Virus record (IMG/VR): IMGVR_UViG_3300023284_000344
Span: 1-36,737 of that record
Reading direction: 5' to 3' (one strand)
DNA: 36,737 bases
From: a virus
How positions within the stretch are numbered: position 1 is the first letter of the stretch; each line of letters opens with the position of its first letter. Below are positions 21,489-29,513 of this stretch, one piece after another. Below the pieces are notes generated by a model that saw nothing but the letters and a program-made list of their open reading frames with translations, searched no databases and was not told the origin of the DNA. The position numbers and the translations under genes were made by a program.

Positions 21489-23041
21489 TAGAAACTCATG
21501 CCAACAGCCTGCTGCGGCATCGGATAGCGTTCGGTCTCAGGGAACTCGACAGCCAGTTTCTCATCGAGAATCCTAGCCTTAACGTCGAACATATCGTCGT
21601 GTGACAGCACCGGGAAGGGATAGTACTCGTCACGCAGGAATACTGCGGTGGCATCATAGGGCTGGCCTTCGTAGTCTTTCTGCGGGCAAGTATAAGGCAA
21701 AAAGTATCTGCCTTGCTCGAATATCGGAATCATCTTCCTGATGCGGTCAAACTTCGCCATAGAACCGCCCAACGGGATAATATCGAAGTGGTATTTCTCC
21801 CGCGCCTGGCGATCCTCAATGTGCTGGATGTCGGCCTGCATGCCGTACTCCTCATACGCCACTATCGGCTTGCCCCACTTGCGGTGCAGTCTGAACACCA
21901 TGTCGGCACGCTCGGTGAGTGACAGGCGATCACGGATAGACTCAAGCTCGTAGTAGTTCTCATCCTCCCGCAACTCGATCACCACCGCTGCGGTGTAGTC
22001 GGAGCGTTTCTTTTTCTCATTGGCTGGGTCGACGATCAGGTAGCGGTTGCCGATATTCTCAATCGGTTCCTCTGCGTTGTGATATCTGATCCATTTAGCA
22101 TCAAATGATTGAACCTCGTCAGCTTTTGGATTGAGAAGCATTTGACATCCGAAGGTATACGGTCCCATATCACGCCGCTTCTCATCCAGTGACTCTTGCG
22201 AGATCAACACCGGCTTGCCGTCTGCTTTGCCATTATCGGTTGCCGGGAACAGTCGCAGCTTTGCAGTCCCTCGCTCGGCAATGGTGCGGTAAGCATCGAA
22301 CAGGTGATACTTGCTACCGACGAAGCGCTTGTAGCCGCCATCGGTGCCGAGGTTGTAGGACAGTTCCAGCTGTGTAATCGTTTTCTTGATCATGTCAGGT
22401 GTAGTGACCGACTTCTCGGTGACCACATCATCGTAGTTCATCACCAGGAAATGCTTGCCGGTTGGCATACCGTCAATAATGCCGTGCGCCTCGATGGTCG
22501 ACTCTTTGGGATTGGACTTGCGCTTCAGCACCAGGCCGTCATCCTCCGACCACTTCGGCGCTTCTTTCTGGGGATTATCAAACAAGATGTCGGGAAACAA
22601 ACTCTTGAGCATCTGGTTCTGTTCGAACTCACTCTTGATCTGGCGCAGAAATCCTTTGGCAATGGGTCGGACGTGACTAAAGATGCCGACAGTTACCTCA
22701 CGTCCGTTCCACTTCTTGAGTGGTTCTTTACCGTGACTTGACAGCACATCCTGAATGGTCTGACCGAAGGTGACAATGGTAGACTTGTAATGTTCTCTAG
22801 CCCACAGATCAAGATTACCATTCGGTGAACGACGAACATCCTGGCATCGTTCAAGAACCCACTGTCGGTAACAATCCTGTCGGTTGCAGACATACCACAA
22901 CAAAAAGAACAGGTCAGTTCGACAAAGCAGGCGGCTTAGTTCGATCCGTTCCTGATCGTCCCTCGAGTATTTCGCCAAGTCGTCTGTCAAGTTCGGATAT
23001 TGCGATATGCTCGTGAACGTGCTCGTGTCCAATGTTTCCAC
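21488..23041 (-). CDS. terminase large subunit, 517 aa
   Basis: The ATPase motif I is degenerate: DLWAREHYKSTIVTFG at about residues 78-93, the form that keeps K-S/T as in many phage terminases. HFLVMNYDDVVTEKS (about 200) has the motif II acidic pair. The nuclease half has RYLIVDPANEKKKRSDYTA (metal-binding Asp), VAYEEYGMQADIQ and LSHDDMFDVKARIL (C-terminal Asp). The enzyme packs DNA into the prohead through the portal. The length fits. The N-terminal ~43 codons overlap the small subunit gene by 128 bases in another frame. Confidence 0.9.
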   Translation of the reverse strand: METLDTSTFTSISQYPNLTDDLAKYSRDDQERIELSRLLCRTDLFFLLWYVCNRQDCYRQWVLERCQDVRRSPNGNLDLWAREHYKSTIVTFGQTIQDVLSSHGKEPLKKWNGREVTVGIFSHVRPIAKGFLRQIKSEFEQNQMLKSLFPDILFDNPQKEAPKWSEDDGLVLKRKSNPKESTIEAHGIIDGMPTGKHFLVMNYDDVVTEKSVTTPDMIKKTITQLELSYNLGTDGGYKRFVGSKYHLFDAYRTIAERGTAKLRLFPATDNGKADGKPVLISQESLDEKRRDMGPYTFGCQMLLNPKADEVQSFDAKWIRYHNAEEPIENIGNRYLIVDPANEKKKRSDYTAAVVIELREDENYYELESIRDRLSLTERADMVFRLHRKWGKPIVAYEEYGMQADIQHIEDRQAREKYHFDIIPLGGSMAKFDRIRKMIPIFEQGRYFLPYTCPQKDYEGQPYDATAVFLRDEYYPFPVLSHDDMFDVKARILDEKLAVEFPETERYPMPQQAVGMSF

Positions 23042-23258
23042 TTACAGAATGCTCTTTAGGTAATAAACTGGCGACAATGCGCGCATAAGCTGCAGGCTCT
23101 TTACGTCGCAGATGTTCAATCACATGAACACCAAACTCATCAAAATCTGCACACAAAACACTTAAAAAGTCAGCAACAAGTTTGTCTTTACTGCCTTTGG
23201 GTCTGCCAGCAGGGTTTCCTGACTGACCTGGTTTCCAACTTCCACCACTTTTAGCCAC
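22914..23258 (-). CDS. terminase small subunit-like protein, 114 aa
   Basis: A GTG start at 23258 gives MAKSGGSWKPGQSGNPAGRP, the G-x-SGNPxGRPKGSK motif typical of this small-terminase group. A helical region follows (LVADFLSVLCADFDEFGVHV, AAYARIVASLLPKE). The C-terminus is His-rich and charged (GHEHVHEHIAISELDRRL). It recognises viral DNA and loads the large subunit. The long overlap with the large subunit gene implies tight translational coupling. Confidence 0.8.
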   Translation of the reverse strand: MAKSGGSWKPGQSGNPAGRPKGSKDKLVADFLSVLCADFDEFGVHVIEHLRRKEPAAYARIVASLLPKEHSVSGNIGHEHVHEHIAISELDRRLGEILEGRSGTDRTKPPALSN

Positions 23259-23302
23259 AGTGATTCTCGCTGTTGTTGCAGTGCTTCATTAATATGTTAT
23301 TG

Positions 23303-23311
23303 TGATACAAT
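23303..23311 (+). promoter_or_regulatory. extended -10 promoter for leaderless HNH gene
   Basis: TGA plus TACAAT is one mismatch from TGnTATAAT and ends six bases before ATG 23318, so the transcript should start on the start codon. It overlaps a perfect inverted repeat, TTATTGT (23297-23303) and ACAATAA (23307-23313), which could be an operator. No Shine-Dalgarno is present. Confidence 0.6.
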
Positions 23312-23317
23312 AAATTC

Positions 23318-23677
23318 ATGATCAAAACCACTTGCAGCCACTGTAAAAGCCAACTCGAAAAACATCGTATCGGAAAAAACAGGTATTGTCTTTCGTGTCA
23401 TGCAGCTTACATGAGAGCAAATCGGCCAAAGCACAGCGAAATATCTCCACAACAACGAATGAAAGCAAATGCACGTTCATATGCCAATGTCTATCTGCAA
23501 CGAGGAAAGATACAGAGAAGTCTCTGCAATTGTGGCGCTCCTGGCACCGAAATGCACCATGCTGATTATTCAAAACCTTTAGAAATCATATGGACTTGCC
23601 AGCCATGTCACCTGAGACTTCACGTGGAACATCAGGATAAGCCCGCTTCTGCTCGTCAGTCAGTCCAGCAATGGTAA
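23318..23677 (+). CDS. HNH-like zinc-finger endonuclease, 119 aa
   Basis: Two Cys pairs near the start (CSHCKSQLEKHRIG, YCLSCHAAY) are followed by a basic spacer. Then CNCGAPGTEMHHADYSKPLE and CQPCHLRLH form the catalytic zinc module. The HHADY..PL..W.C..CH pattern matches the gene at 2223. The last ~15 residues are read from antisense ParB-like sequence, so the natural end was probably near residue 102 and the present stop is borrowed. It is antisense to the terminase region and transcribed from its own promoter. Confidence 0.8.
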   Translation: MIKTTCSHCKSQLEKHRIGKNRYCLSCHAAYMRANRPKHSEISPQQRMKANARSYANVYLQRGKIQRSLCNCGAPGTEMHHADYSKPLEIIWTCQPCHLRLHVEHQDKPASARQSVQQW

Positions 23678-23894
23678 TGGTCGGCACCTTCAGCATGTCC
23701 ATGTTGAGTGCTGCCATCAGCCGACCGTGGCCAGCAATGATCTGATCGTTCTCATCTACCAGGATCGGATTGGTAAAACCGAACTCGACAATCGAGGCAA
23801 CAATCTGCTCGATCTGTTCCTGTGAGTGAGTACGGGCGTTGCGCTCGTACAGTTTAAGCCCATAGGCGTTCTTGTATTCGACCTTGAGCGTCAC
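23586..23894 (-). CDS. ParB-like nuclease-domain protein, C-terminally truncated, 102 aa
   Basis: A GTG start (GTGA overlap) follows GGAGGAAGT. The product has the ParB/Srx fold signatures: YERNARTHSQEQIEQIVASI, EFGFTNPILVDENDQIIAGH with GHGR, and VPTITIAGLTDEQKRAY. In full-length relatives the KRAY segment leads into an ADN-type helix and more; here it changes to PDVPREVSGDMAGKSI and stops, exactly where HNH-derived sequence begins. Only 60 bases separate the HNH start from the small terminase, so the missing part is not stored there. In phages such proteins often sit beside terminase genes. Confidence 0.75.
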   Translation of the reverse strand: MTLKVEYKNAYGLKLYERNARTHSQEQIEQIVASIVEFGFTNPILVDENDQIIAGHGRLMAALNMDMLKVPTITIAGLTDEQKRAYPDVPREVSGDMAGKSI

Positions 23895-24118
23895 ACTTCC
23901 TCCTTGAAATCCTCGCCGATTTCCATCTTCAGCCTGCGGATTAAAGCACGACCGCTTTCCTTTTCTATCGCGTCGGTACAGTTTGGAACCTCTTTCTCAA
24001 GTTGTCTGAGAACGCCTTCAAGCTGTCGGTTGTACTCCGCAATCACTGAACCATCGGACTCAGCCTGTGCGATCTGTCGTCGACGCTTGCCCTTGTTTTT
24101 TGCAACGATAACTTCCAT
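23891..24118 (-). CDS. helical hypothetical protein, 75 aa
   Basis: ATG 24118 overlaps the upstream stop (TGATG); a GTG one codon earlier is also possible. The product is basic at its N-terminus (VAKNKGKRRRQIAQAESDGS), then a charged two-helix segment (NRQLEGVLRQLEKEVPNC, GRALIRRLKMEIGEDF). It overlaps the ParB-like gene by four bases and is probably translated with it. No family is recognised. Confidence 0.65.
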   Translation of the reverse strand: MEVIVAKNKGKRRRQIAQAESDGSVIAEYNRQLEGVLRQLEKEVPNCTDAIEKESGRALIRRLKMEIGEDFKEEV

Positions 24119-24444
24119 CACGCCACCTGTGCGAAGTGCAGGTTCTTGACCCAGTAGATGTGTTCCTCATTGGCCTCGGATGTCAGGCCATTGTCCAGCT
24201 GCACCGACAATACCTTGCGCTCGCGCTTGCGACTAAGACGCTGAATCACATGCGCCGATGCCGGGATAGTAATTGTCATCTCGGTGGATGCAACGAGCGC
24301 AGTCCAGGCAATCAATTCTTCACGTGTTTGAAAATCATCCAGGCGATAGCGTGCCGTGGTCGGTGTGAACTGTGCATTGTCCTTGTCGATGGGGCGTACC
24401 ACAAAGGTTGCCGTGGAATCCTCATTGAAAGTTCGCTTGGCCAT
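24118..24444 (-). CDS. small beta-rich structural-type protein, 108 aa
   Basis: ATG 24444 overlaps the stop of the giant repeat gene (TGATG) and is preceded by AGAGGAA. The product is ATFVVRPIDKDNAQFTPTTA, then RYRLDDFQTREELIAW, TEMTITIPASAHVI and RERKVLSVQLDNG: strands separated by short loops in an Ig-like order. Proteins with the pattern YR-x-DD ... W ... ITI ... VTV lie beside virion decoration or fibre genes in many phages. Its join to the giant gene suggests a partner in the virion. Confidence 0.6.
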   Translation of the reverse strand: MAKRTFNEDSTATFVVRPIDKDNAQFTPTTARYRLDDFQTREELIAWTALVASTEMTITIPASAHVIQRLSRKRERKVLSVQLDNGLTSEANEEHIYWVKNLHFAQVA

Positions 24445-27400
24445 CAGCAATTCCTCTGCAGTATCGCAATCAAGGTGTTGGGCGACTTGCCTGTGATCGC
24501 GATTGTATCATCCTCTGCTTTGATACCAACAGTGGGTGCCTCACCGCTAACCGGTATGGTGATGTCCTCTGCCTTGATCAATATCTTAGGCCCACTGCCT
24601 GTAATCAGAATACGATCAACAGTCGATGGTTTTGGTGCCGGCACCAATGCCGCCGACTTGGGATGCTGATACGGGGTCTGTCTGAATTTCGCCGGTGGCG
24701 TGATCCAATCATCTTGTAAGAATGGTTTCTCACCTTCGAACTCGATAAGCGCCAAAGCCGTACCGAGTACCGCTGGCGGTTCAGGCGGGTCTGACAGGAA
24801 TTTAATCAGGTGAATAACGCCAAACGGCTTTTCACCAGCATCCTCAAGGATTGTTAATGGGATACCTACCTGGAAAGGCGTCTGAATCTGTACGTCGACA
24901 GTCGGGTTCGGCCAATCGTGCTGCCTAATTTCCGGTGGTTCCGGCTCAACCAGTGCGACAGACTTCGGATGTTGATAAGGCGTTTGTGTTGGTTTTGCCG
25001 GTGGTGTTATCCAATCGCTTTGTTCGAATGGTTTGTCACCCGCATCCTCGATCAACGGTAACGAACTGCCGACCTGGAAGGGTTGCTGAGTCGGTAGTTG
25101 CTCGATCCTGCCAAGCGTAAATCTCGGCAGGGAGTCGACAACTTGTGTGACTAAGGTGGCTGGCTTAGGAGTCTGGAAAGGCTGCTGCGTTATTGGACTA
25201 AACGGGTTCAGCCAATCACTTTGATTGAACGGTTTCTCACCAGCGCCTTCTATCAGGGCTAATGGACTGCCCACCTGCAATGGTGTCTGGCGTTTGAACG
25301 GCTCAGGATTCGGGAACTTCTCCTCCATGAACGGCGGTTCTGGAACACCAGCAATCAGCGGTAAGAAAGTGCCTACCTGAAATGGCACCTGTCGCTTGAA
25401 CGCTGGTGGCGTGATCCAGTCATCCTGTACAAAAGAACGCCCCAGAATGTGCGCGAACATGCGATTGTCAGCAGTAATCGGCACAGCATCCAGAGTAATC
25501 TCGAACTCGTACTCATCACCCGCGACGTTATCGGCAGCCCTGAACTCAATCGACCAATAGAACTCGTAGTCATCCCCCGGTCCGATATTCTGTGGATTGG
25601 TGCCGGCTTCTTTATAAACAGAACCGACAAAGTTCTGCGGTGTCGGGGTGAGTCGTTCTACTGCCGATGTAGCACCGTCAACATCCGGGCCATCAATAAC
25701 CCTGACATTGCTGCTGGCAGCAGTAACAAATTCAGATGGTGCGCCGTTCTTGATATAGCGAAGGGCGAATGATGGATCAGCAGATGCAGCCCCGTCGTTG
25801 TGAATCTTGCTGATCAGCAGGAATGGCTTACCCAACTCACCAATAGATATGCCAAGCCCCGGTGAGGCTTGATCTTCAGAGCCTAAGAGAGTGCAAAGCT
25901 CATGCGAGGCGTTGTCATCATCGGTCCATTGGTAGTGCGCTATATCCGGGTTTCTGCCGATATGTAACTGAAGCGAACTGCTGATCTGAACCGGCTCTTG
26001 AATCGGCTCTGGAAAACCCGGAGTAATCCAGTCACTCTGATCGAATGGTTTGTCACCCGCGTCCTGAATGATCGTTAAGGGACTGCCTACCTGGAACGGT
26101 GTCTGTGTTGGCAGCGGCTCTGGCTGCGGCCAGTCATTAAGCCTGAACCGTCTCTCTGGTGGTGGTGTTTCCAGCAGCACATACGATGAGCCAAGCTGGA
26201 AAGGCGTCTCTCGTGCAAACGGTTCCGGTTGCGGCCAATCGTCAAATTTGAAGGGCTTATCGCCAGCGTCCTCAAGAACAACCAGCGGCATACCGTATTG
26301 GTATGGCTGTTGTGTAGGCTTGGCAGAAGGTACCGGCCACTTGATCTCTTGGAATGGCGGCTCCGGTGGTGCAACCAATACGACCGGGATGCCAAGCTGG
26401 AATGGTGTCTGTGTTGGTACTGCCGGTGGCACTGGCCACTTGAGCTCAAAGAAAGGCGGCTCAGGCTCGGTAAATTCCAGCGGCAGGATCGTGCCAACCT
26501 GAACAGGGGTCTGTCGTTTGTCAGGTGGCGGGTTGATCCAATCACTTTGCTCGAACGGTTTGTTGCCAGCATCTTCTAAAATACCCAAAGGCAGTCCGAG
26601 TTGAACTGGCGTCTGCCTGAATTTCGCTGGTGGAACAGGCCACTTGAGCTCGAAAAATGGCGGCTCGGGTTCTGCAAATATCAGAGGTAATAGCGTGCCA
26701 AGCTGGAACGGCGCCTGAACTTGTATCGCTGGTGGCTTCGGCCAATCAGACTGCAGGAACGGCTTGCCAATTAACGGTTGAGAACTACCTATTTGTAATG
26801 GCTGTTGAGTCGGGATCGGTTCTGGGTTTGGCCAATCAAGCTGTGCGAACGGCGCCGCCGGCAGTTCAAGCAATGTAATCGGTGCGGCTACCTGGAACGG
26901 CTGTTGCCGGAACGCTTTCTCAATGCGACCAAGAACAAGTCTTGGTTGAGAATCGACAACCTCTACAACTAAAACTGGTGGCTGTGGAAGTTGGAATGGC
27001 TCTTGTGTTATTGGAACTTGTGGGTTCGGCCACTCAGTTTTCAGGAAAGGTTTGTCACCAGCATCCTCGAGGATTGCTAGCGGCATACCAAGCTGCAGCG
27101 GTGTTTGCCTTGTAAACTGCTCTGGATTCAGCCAGTCGCTTTGCAAGAATGGTTTAGTAGCAACCTCAAGTACCGCAGATGAAGTACCTACCTGGAATGG
27201 CTGTTGAGTTGGGATCGCCGCCGGAACCGGCCATTTAATCTCAAGGAATGGTGGTTCGGGCTCGGCAAAAATTAGTGGTAATTGTGCGCCAAGCTGAAGC
27301 GGTGTTTGCCGCACATCTACCGGCGGCGTGATCCAATCCGATTGTAGGAAGGGCTTGGCACCGGCATCCTCAAGAATCGGCAGCGGCATACCGACTTGGA

Positions 27401-28784
27401 GTGGGGTCTGTCTTTTCTCTGCCGCTGGCGTGGGCCACTTTATTTCTAAGAAAGGTGGCTCTGGTTCCGTGAACTCAAGCGGTAATATGGTGCCGACCTG
27501 GAATGGTGTTTGAACCTTCAGATCAACAGTTGGATTCGGCCAGTCGCTCTGTAGAAATGGCTTTTCTTCTGCAGCTAAGGTGATCGGCTGAGCAAACTGC
27601 TGCGGTTGCTGGACACGCTCGACAGTCGGGTTCAGCCAGTCGAGTTGTGCAAATGGTTTTATCCTCAGCCCAAGTGGAATACCTGCTTGATCCGGCTGCT
27701 GAATTTGCTCAACAGACGGCACCAACCAGTCGGACTGATCGAATGGTTTCTCGCCAGCGTCAGTAAGAATCGGCAGAGACATACCAAGCTGGAAGGGAGT
27801 CTGCCGCTTGTGAGGTTCAGGTATCGGCCACTTCAGTTCGAAAAACGGAGGTTCAGGTGCCGTGAAAATCAGCGGCAGCAGAGTGCCTAGCTGGAATGGC
27901 GTTTGACGTTTATGCGGTTCAGGATTGGGCCAGTCATAGAAAGCAAACGGACTGATTTCTAAAATTGGTATCGGACTGCCAACTTGAAACGGTGTCTGTC
28001 GGAACTTAGCCGGTGGCACAGGCCACTTCAGTTCAAAGAACGGTGGTTCTGGTTCGGCAAAGATTAACGGCAGTAAGGTGCCGACCTGGAACGGGGTTTG
28101 CCGTAACTTCGGTGGCGGTACTGGCCACCGAATCTCCATAAACGGTGGCTCAGGTTCAGCGAAGATCAGCGATAGTAATGTGCCAAGCTGAAGCGGTGTT
28201 TGTGTCGGTAGCGGCGGTGGATTTATCCAGTCGGATTGATCAAAGGGCTTCTCAACGGAAACCAGTGCCGTAAAACTACCGTGTTGCTCTGGCTCCTCGC
28301 GCTCAAAAGCAGGCGGTGTGATCCAGTCACTCTGTAAGAAGGGCTTGTCACCGGCATCCTCAAGTATGGGCAGCGGTATGCCGACCTGCACCGGCGTCTG
28401 ACGTTTATCGGGCGATGGCTGTGGCCACTCAGATTGTCTTTGTGGTGGTGGTTCTGGTGGTTCTGGCTCCCCACCAATTAAGGCGATAGGACTACCAAGC
28501 AAGTCCGGTGGCCGGGTCGAGCGAATAAATACATAGTCGAAATCCGCCTGAATCGTTAAATCAGTGCTTGGTGGTGGGACAAGAACAATAGGTTTCGGCA
28601 GCTGGAACGGCTGCTGAATTACCTTCGGGGGAGGATTGGGCCAGTCGTCTTGCGCGAATGGCTTTTCGCCGGCAGTCTCAAGAATGCCAAGCGGCATCCC
28701 TGAGACAATCGCTATGGCTGCCGCATGGCCGACAGCGCGCGTCAGAGTTTCGCGCTTACTAAAATGCGGAGCGCGAATGGTCAT
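24444..28784 (-). CDS. giant Pro/Trp/Phe-rich repeat protein, probable virion fibre, 1446 aa
   Basis: Nearly the whole protein is built from about 34 modules of 33-40 residues. Each has a tip such as KPFLQSDWINPP or PPFFELKWPVPPAK, then RQTPFQVG and a hydrophobic stretch such as LPLIFAEPE or LPILEDAG. Two kinds alternate loosely: SDW type and ELKW type. A folded, beta-rich insert of about 180 residues (935-1115; bases about 25440-25980) breaks the series. The C-terminus has a different repeat (PKILIKAEDITIPVSG, PTVGIKAEDDTIAITG). Related short W-x-x-P modules occur in marine phage proteins of unknown role. A rod or surface fibre is likely; enzyme motifs are absent. It could also be a scaffold-like filler. 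Confidence 0.7.
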   Translation of the reverse strand: MTIRAPHFSKRETLTRAVGHAAAIAIVSGMPLGILETAGEKPFAQDDWPNPPPKVIQQPFQLPKPIVLVPPPSTDLTIQADFDYVFIRSTRPPDLLGSPIALIGGEPEPPEPPPQRQSEWPQPSPDKRQTPVQVGIPLPILEDAGDKPFLQSDWITPPAFEREEPEQHGSFTALVSVEKPFDQSDWINPPPLPTQTPLQLGTLLSLIFAEPEPPFMEIRWPVPPPKLRQTPFQVGTLLPLIFAEPEPPFFELKWPVPPAKFRQTPFQVGSPIPILEISPFAFYDWPNPEPHKRQTPFQLGTLLPLIFTAPEPPFFELKWPIPEPHKRQTPFQLGMSLPILTDAGEKPFDQSDWLVPSVEQIQQPDQAGIPLGLRIKPFAQLDWLNPTVERVQQPQQFAQPITLAAEEKPFLQSDWPNPTVDLKVQTPFQVGTILPLEFTEPEPPFLEIKWPTPAAEKRQTPLQVGMPLPILEDAGAKPFLQSDWITPPVDVRQTPLQLGAQLPLIFAEPEPPFLEIKWPVPAAIPTQQPFQVGTSSAVLEVATKPFLQSDWLNPEQFTRQTPLQLGMPLAILEDAGDKPFLKTEWPNPQVPITQEPFQLPQPPVLVVEVVDSQPRLVLGRIEKAFRQQPFQVAAPITLLELPAAPFAQLDWPNPEPIPTQQPLQIGSSQPLIGKPFLQSDWPKPPAIQVQAPFQLGTLLPLIFAEPEPPFFELKWPVPPAKFRQTPVQLGLPLGILEDAGNKPFEQSDWINPPPDKRQTPVQVGTILPLEFTEPEPPFFELKWPVPPAVPTQTPFQLGIPVVLVAPPEPPFQEIKWPVPSAKPTQQPYQYGMPLVVLEDAGDKPFKFDDWPQPEPFARETPFQLGSSYVLLETPPPERRFRLNDWPQPEPLPTQTPFQVGSPLTIIQDAGDKPFDQSDWITPGFPEPIQEPVQISSSLQLHIGRNPDIAHYQWTDDDNASHELCTLLGSEDQASPGLGISIGELGKPFLLISKIHNDGAASADPSFALRYIKNGAPSEFVTAASSNVRVIDGPDVDGATSAVERLTPTPQNFVGSVYKEAGTNPQNIGPGDDYEFYWSIEFRAADNVAGDEYEFEITLDAVPITADNRMFAHILGRSFVQDDWITPPAFKRQVPFQVGTFLPLIAGVPEPPFMEEKFPNPEPFKRQTPLQVGSPLALIEGAGEKPFNQSDWLNPFSPITQQPFQTPKPATLVTQVVDSLPRFTLGRIEQLPTQQPFQVGSSLPLIEDAGDKPFEQSDWITPPAKPTQTPYQHPKSVALVEPEPPEIRQHDWPNPTVDVQIQTPFQVGIPLTILEDAGEKPFGVIHLIKFLSDPPEPPAVLGTALALIEFEGEKPFLQDDWITPPAKFRQTPYQHPKSAALVPAPKPSTVDRILITGSGPKILIKAEDITIPVSGEAPTVGIKAEDDTIAITGKSPNTLIAILQRNC
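24640..28720 (-). repeat. array of ~34 diverged ~37-codon modules
   Basis: The protein-level repeat is obvious, but neighbouring DNA copies differ at many silent positions, so the array is old or has been kept varied. About 30 units keep the W of the DW or KW tip. Two units are altered in the same way (VVDSQPRLVLGRIE and VVDSLPRFTLGRIE) and look like copies of each other moved to two places. Confidence 0.85.
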
Positions 28785-28807
28785 GGCGAGGTTCTAGCCC
28801 TTAGCGT

Positions 28808-28999
28808 TTAAGCCTCTGTTGATTTGGCTTGTGGCTTTTCTTTGTTTAATTCCGCCAGCTTGTCCGAATAACCTGCAAGACTTTCTTTCAGGTCAGACAC
28901 GTTCTCACCAGTCGCTTTAGCATTCTTGATGCGCGCATTATATGACTCGATCATGCGCTTACAATGATCGACATTCTTGTCGAAGTATGCCTTATCCAC
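28808..28999 (-). CDS. small helical protein, 63 aa
   Basis: A GTG start at 28999 follows TTAGGAG by eight bases. The product is a single charged helical hairpin (YFDKNVDHCKRMIESYNARI, VSDLKESLAGYSDKLAELNK) with a short polar tail. It lies between two structural genes. The form would suit a chaperone or assembly factor, but there is no direct evidence. Confidence 0.6.
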   Translation of the reverse strand: MDKAYFDKNVDHCKRMIESYNARIKNAKATGENVSDLKESLAGYSDKLAELNKEKPQAKSTEA

Positions 29000-29009
29000 G
29001 AGTCGACTC

Positions 29010-29513
29010 CTAAGTCGCTTCGAAAATAACGTGGCTGCTCAATGCACCGGGTGTACCACCTGTGAATGCCGACAGCGAAAACGATCCGGTATCAACAATC
29101 AGACCCACGATGCCGATTTCCTCGCCAGGTGCTGCCAGCCAGCGAACGATGCCACCGAAGGCATTGAACGATAACTGCAGTACATGGCCAAGAGTGGCAG
29201 AGCGCTGCGGAAGAATAGTCGCTGACACGCCCGCTGCTGTCGGATTTGCCAATGCTTCAGTTGTACCACTCAACGGCGCATCCTCTGAAATACCGACCAC
29301 AACAGATGTGCCTACGGTAGAGTTCATGCCCGCCACCATAATAGTCGGGGCGCTGGCACCAGCCTGACCACCCAACATAATTTCAGAAATGAGAACCTGT
29401 TGGAGTGCCGAGCCACCTTGTATGAGAGCGTTGTAAGTGTCATTGGCAAGGTTGGTAGTGTCGGCGGTTGCCGTTGGGGTTAATACTCGTACTGCTAGTG
29501 AACGTTTAGACAT
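29010..29513 (-). CDS. beta-rich virion-type protein, 167 aa
   Basis: GAGGAAATAGATC precedes the ATG. The sequence is SLAVRVLTPTATADTTNLAN, then QVLISEIMLGGQAGASAPTI and a long run of Gly/Ala/Thr/Val-rich strands up to GTPGALSSHVIFEAT. The C-terminal GEEIGIVGLIVDTGSFSLSA is close to patterns in structural proteins of uncultured phages. It is probably a small capsid or fibre component with a jelly-roll-like fold. No name can be given. Confidence 0.6.
   Translation of the reverse strand: MSKRSLAVRVLTPTATADTTNLANDTYNALIQGGSALQQVLISEIMLGGQAGASAPTIMVAGMNSTVGTSVVVGISEDAPLSGTTEALANPTAAGVSATILPQRSATLGHVLQLSFNAFGGIVRWLAAPGEEIGIVGLIVDTGSFSLSAFTGGTPGALSSHVIFEAT

Noticed and set aside
22196-22741. Plus-strand frame of 181 codons opposite the large terminase
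   Set aside because: The terminase frame has motifs and codon logic; the antisense product shows no recognisable fold.
24136-27890. Several plus-strand frames of 60-177 codons opposite the giant repeat gene
   Set aside because: They recur because the repeat DNA recurs, with low-complexity products and no ribosome-binding sites; they are antisense shadows.
24640-28720. CRISPR-like array, because of regular repeats
   Set aside because: The units are coding, about 110 bases long and diverged at silent sites, with no identical direct repeats or spacers.
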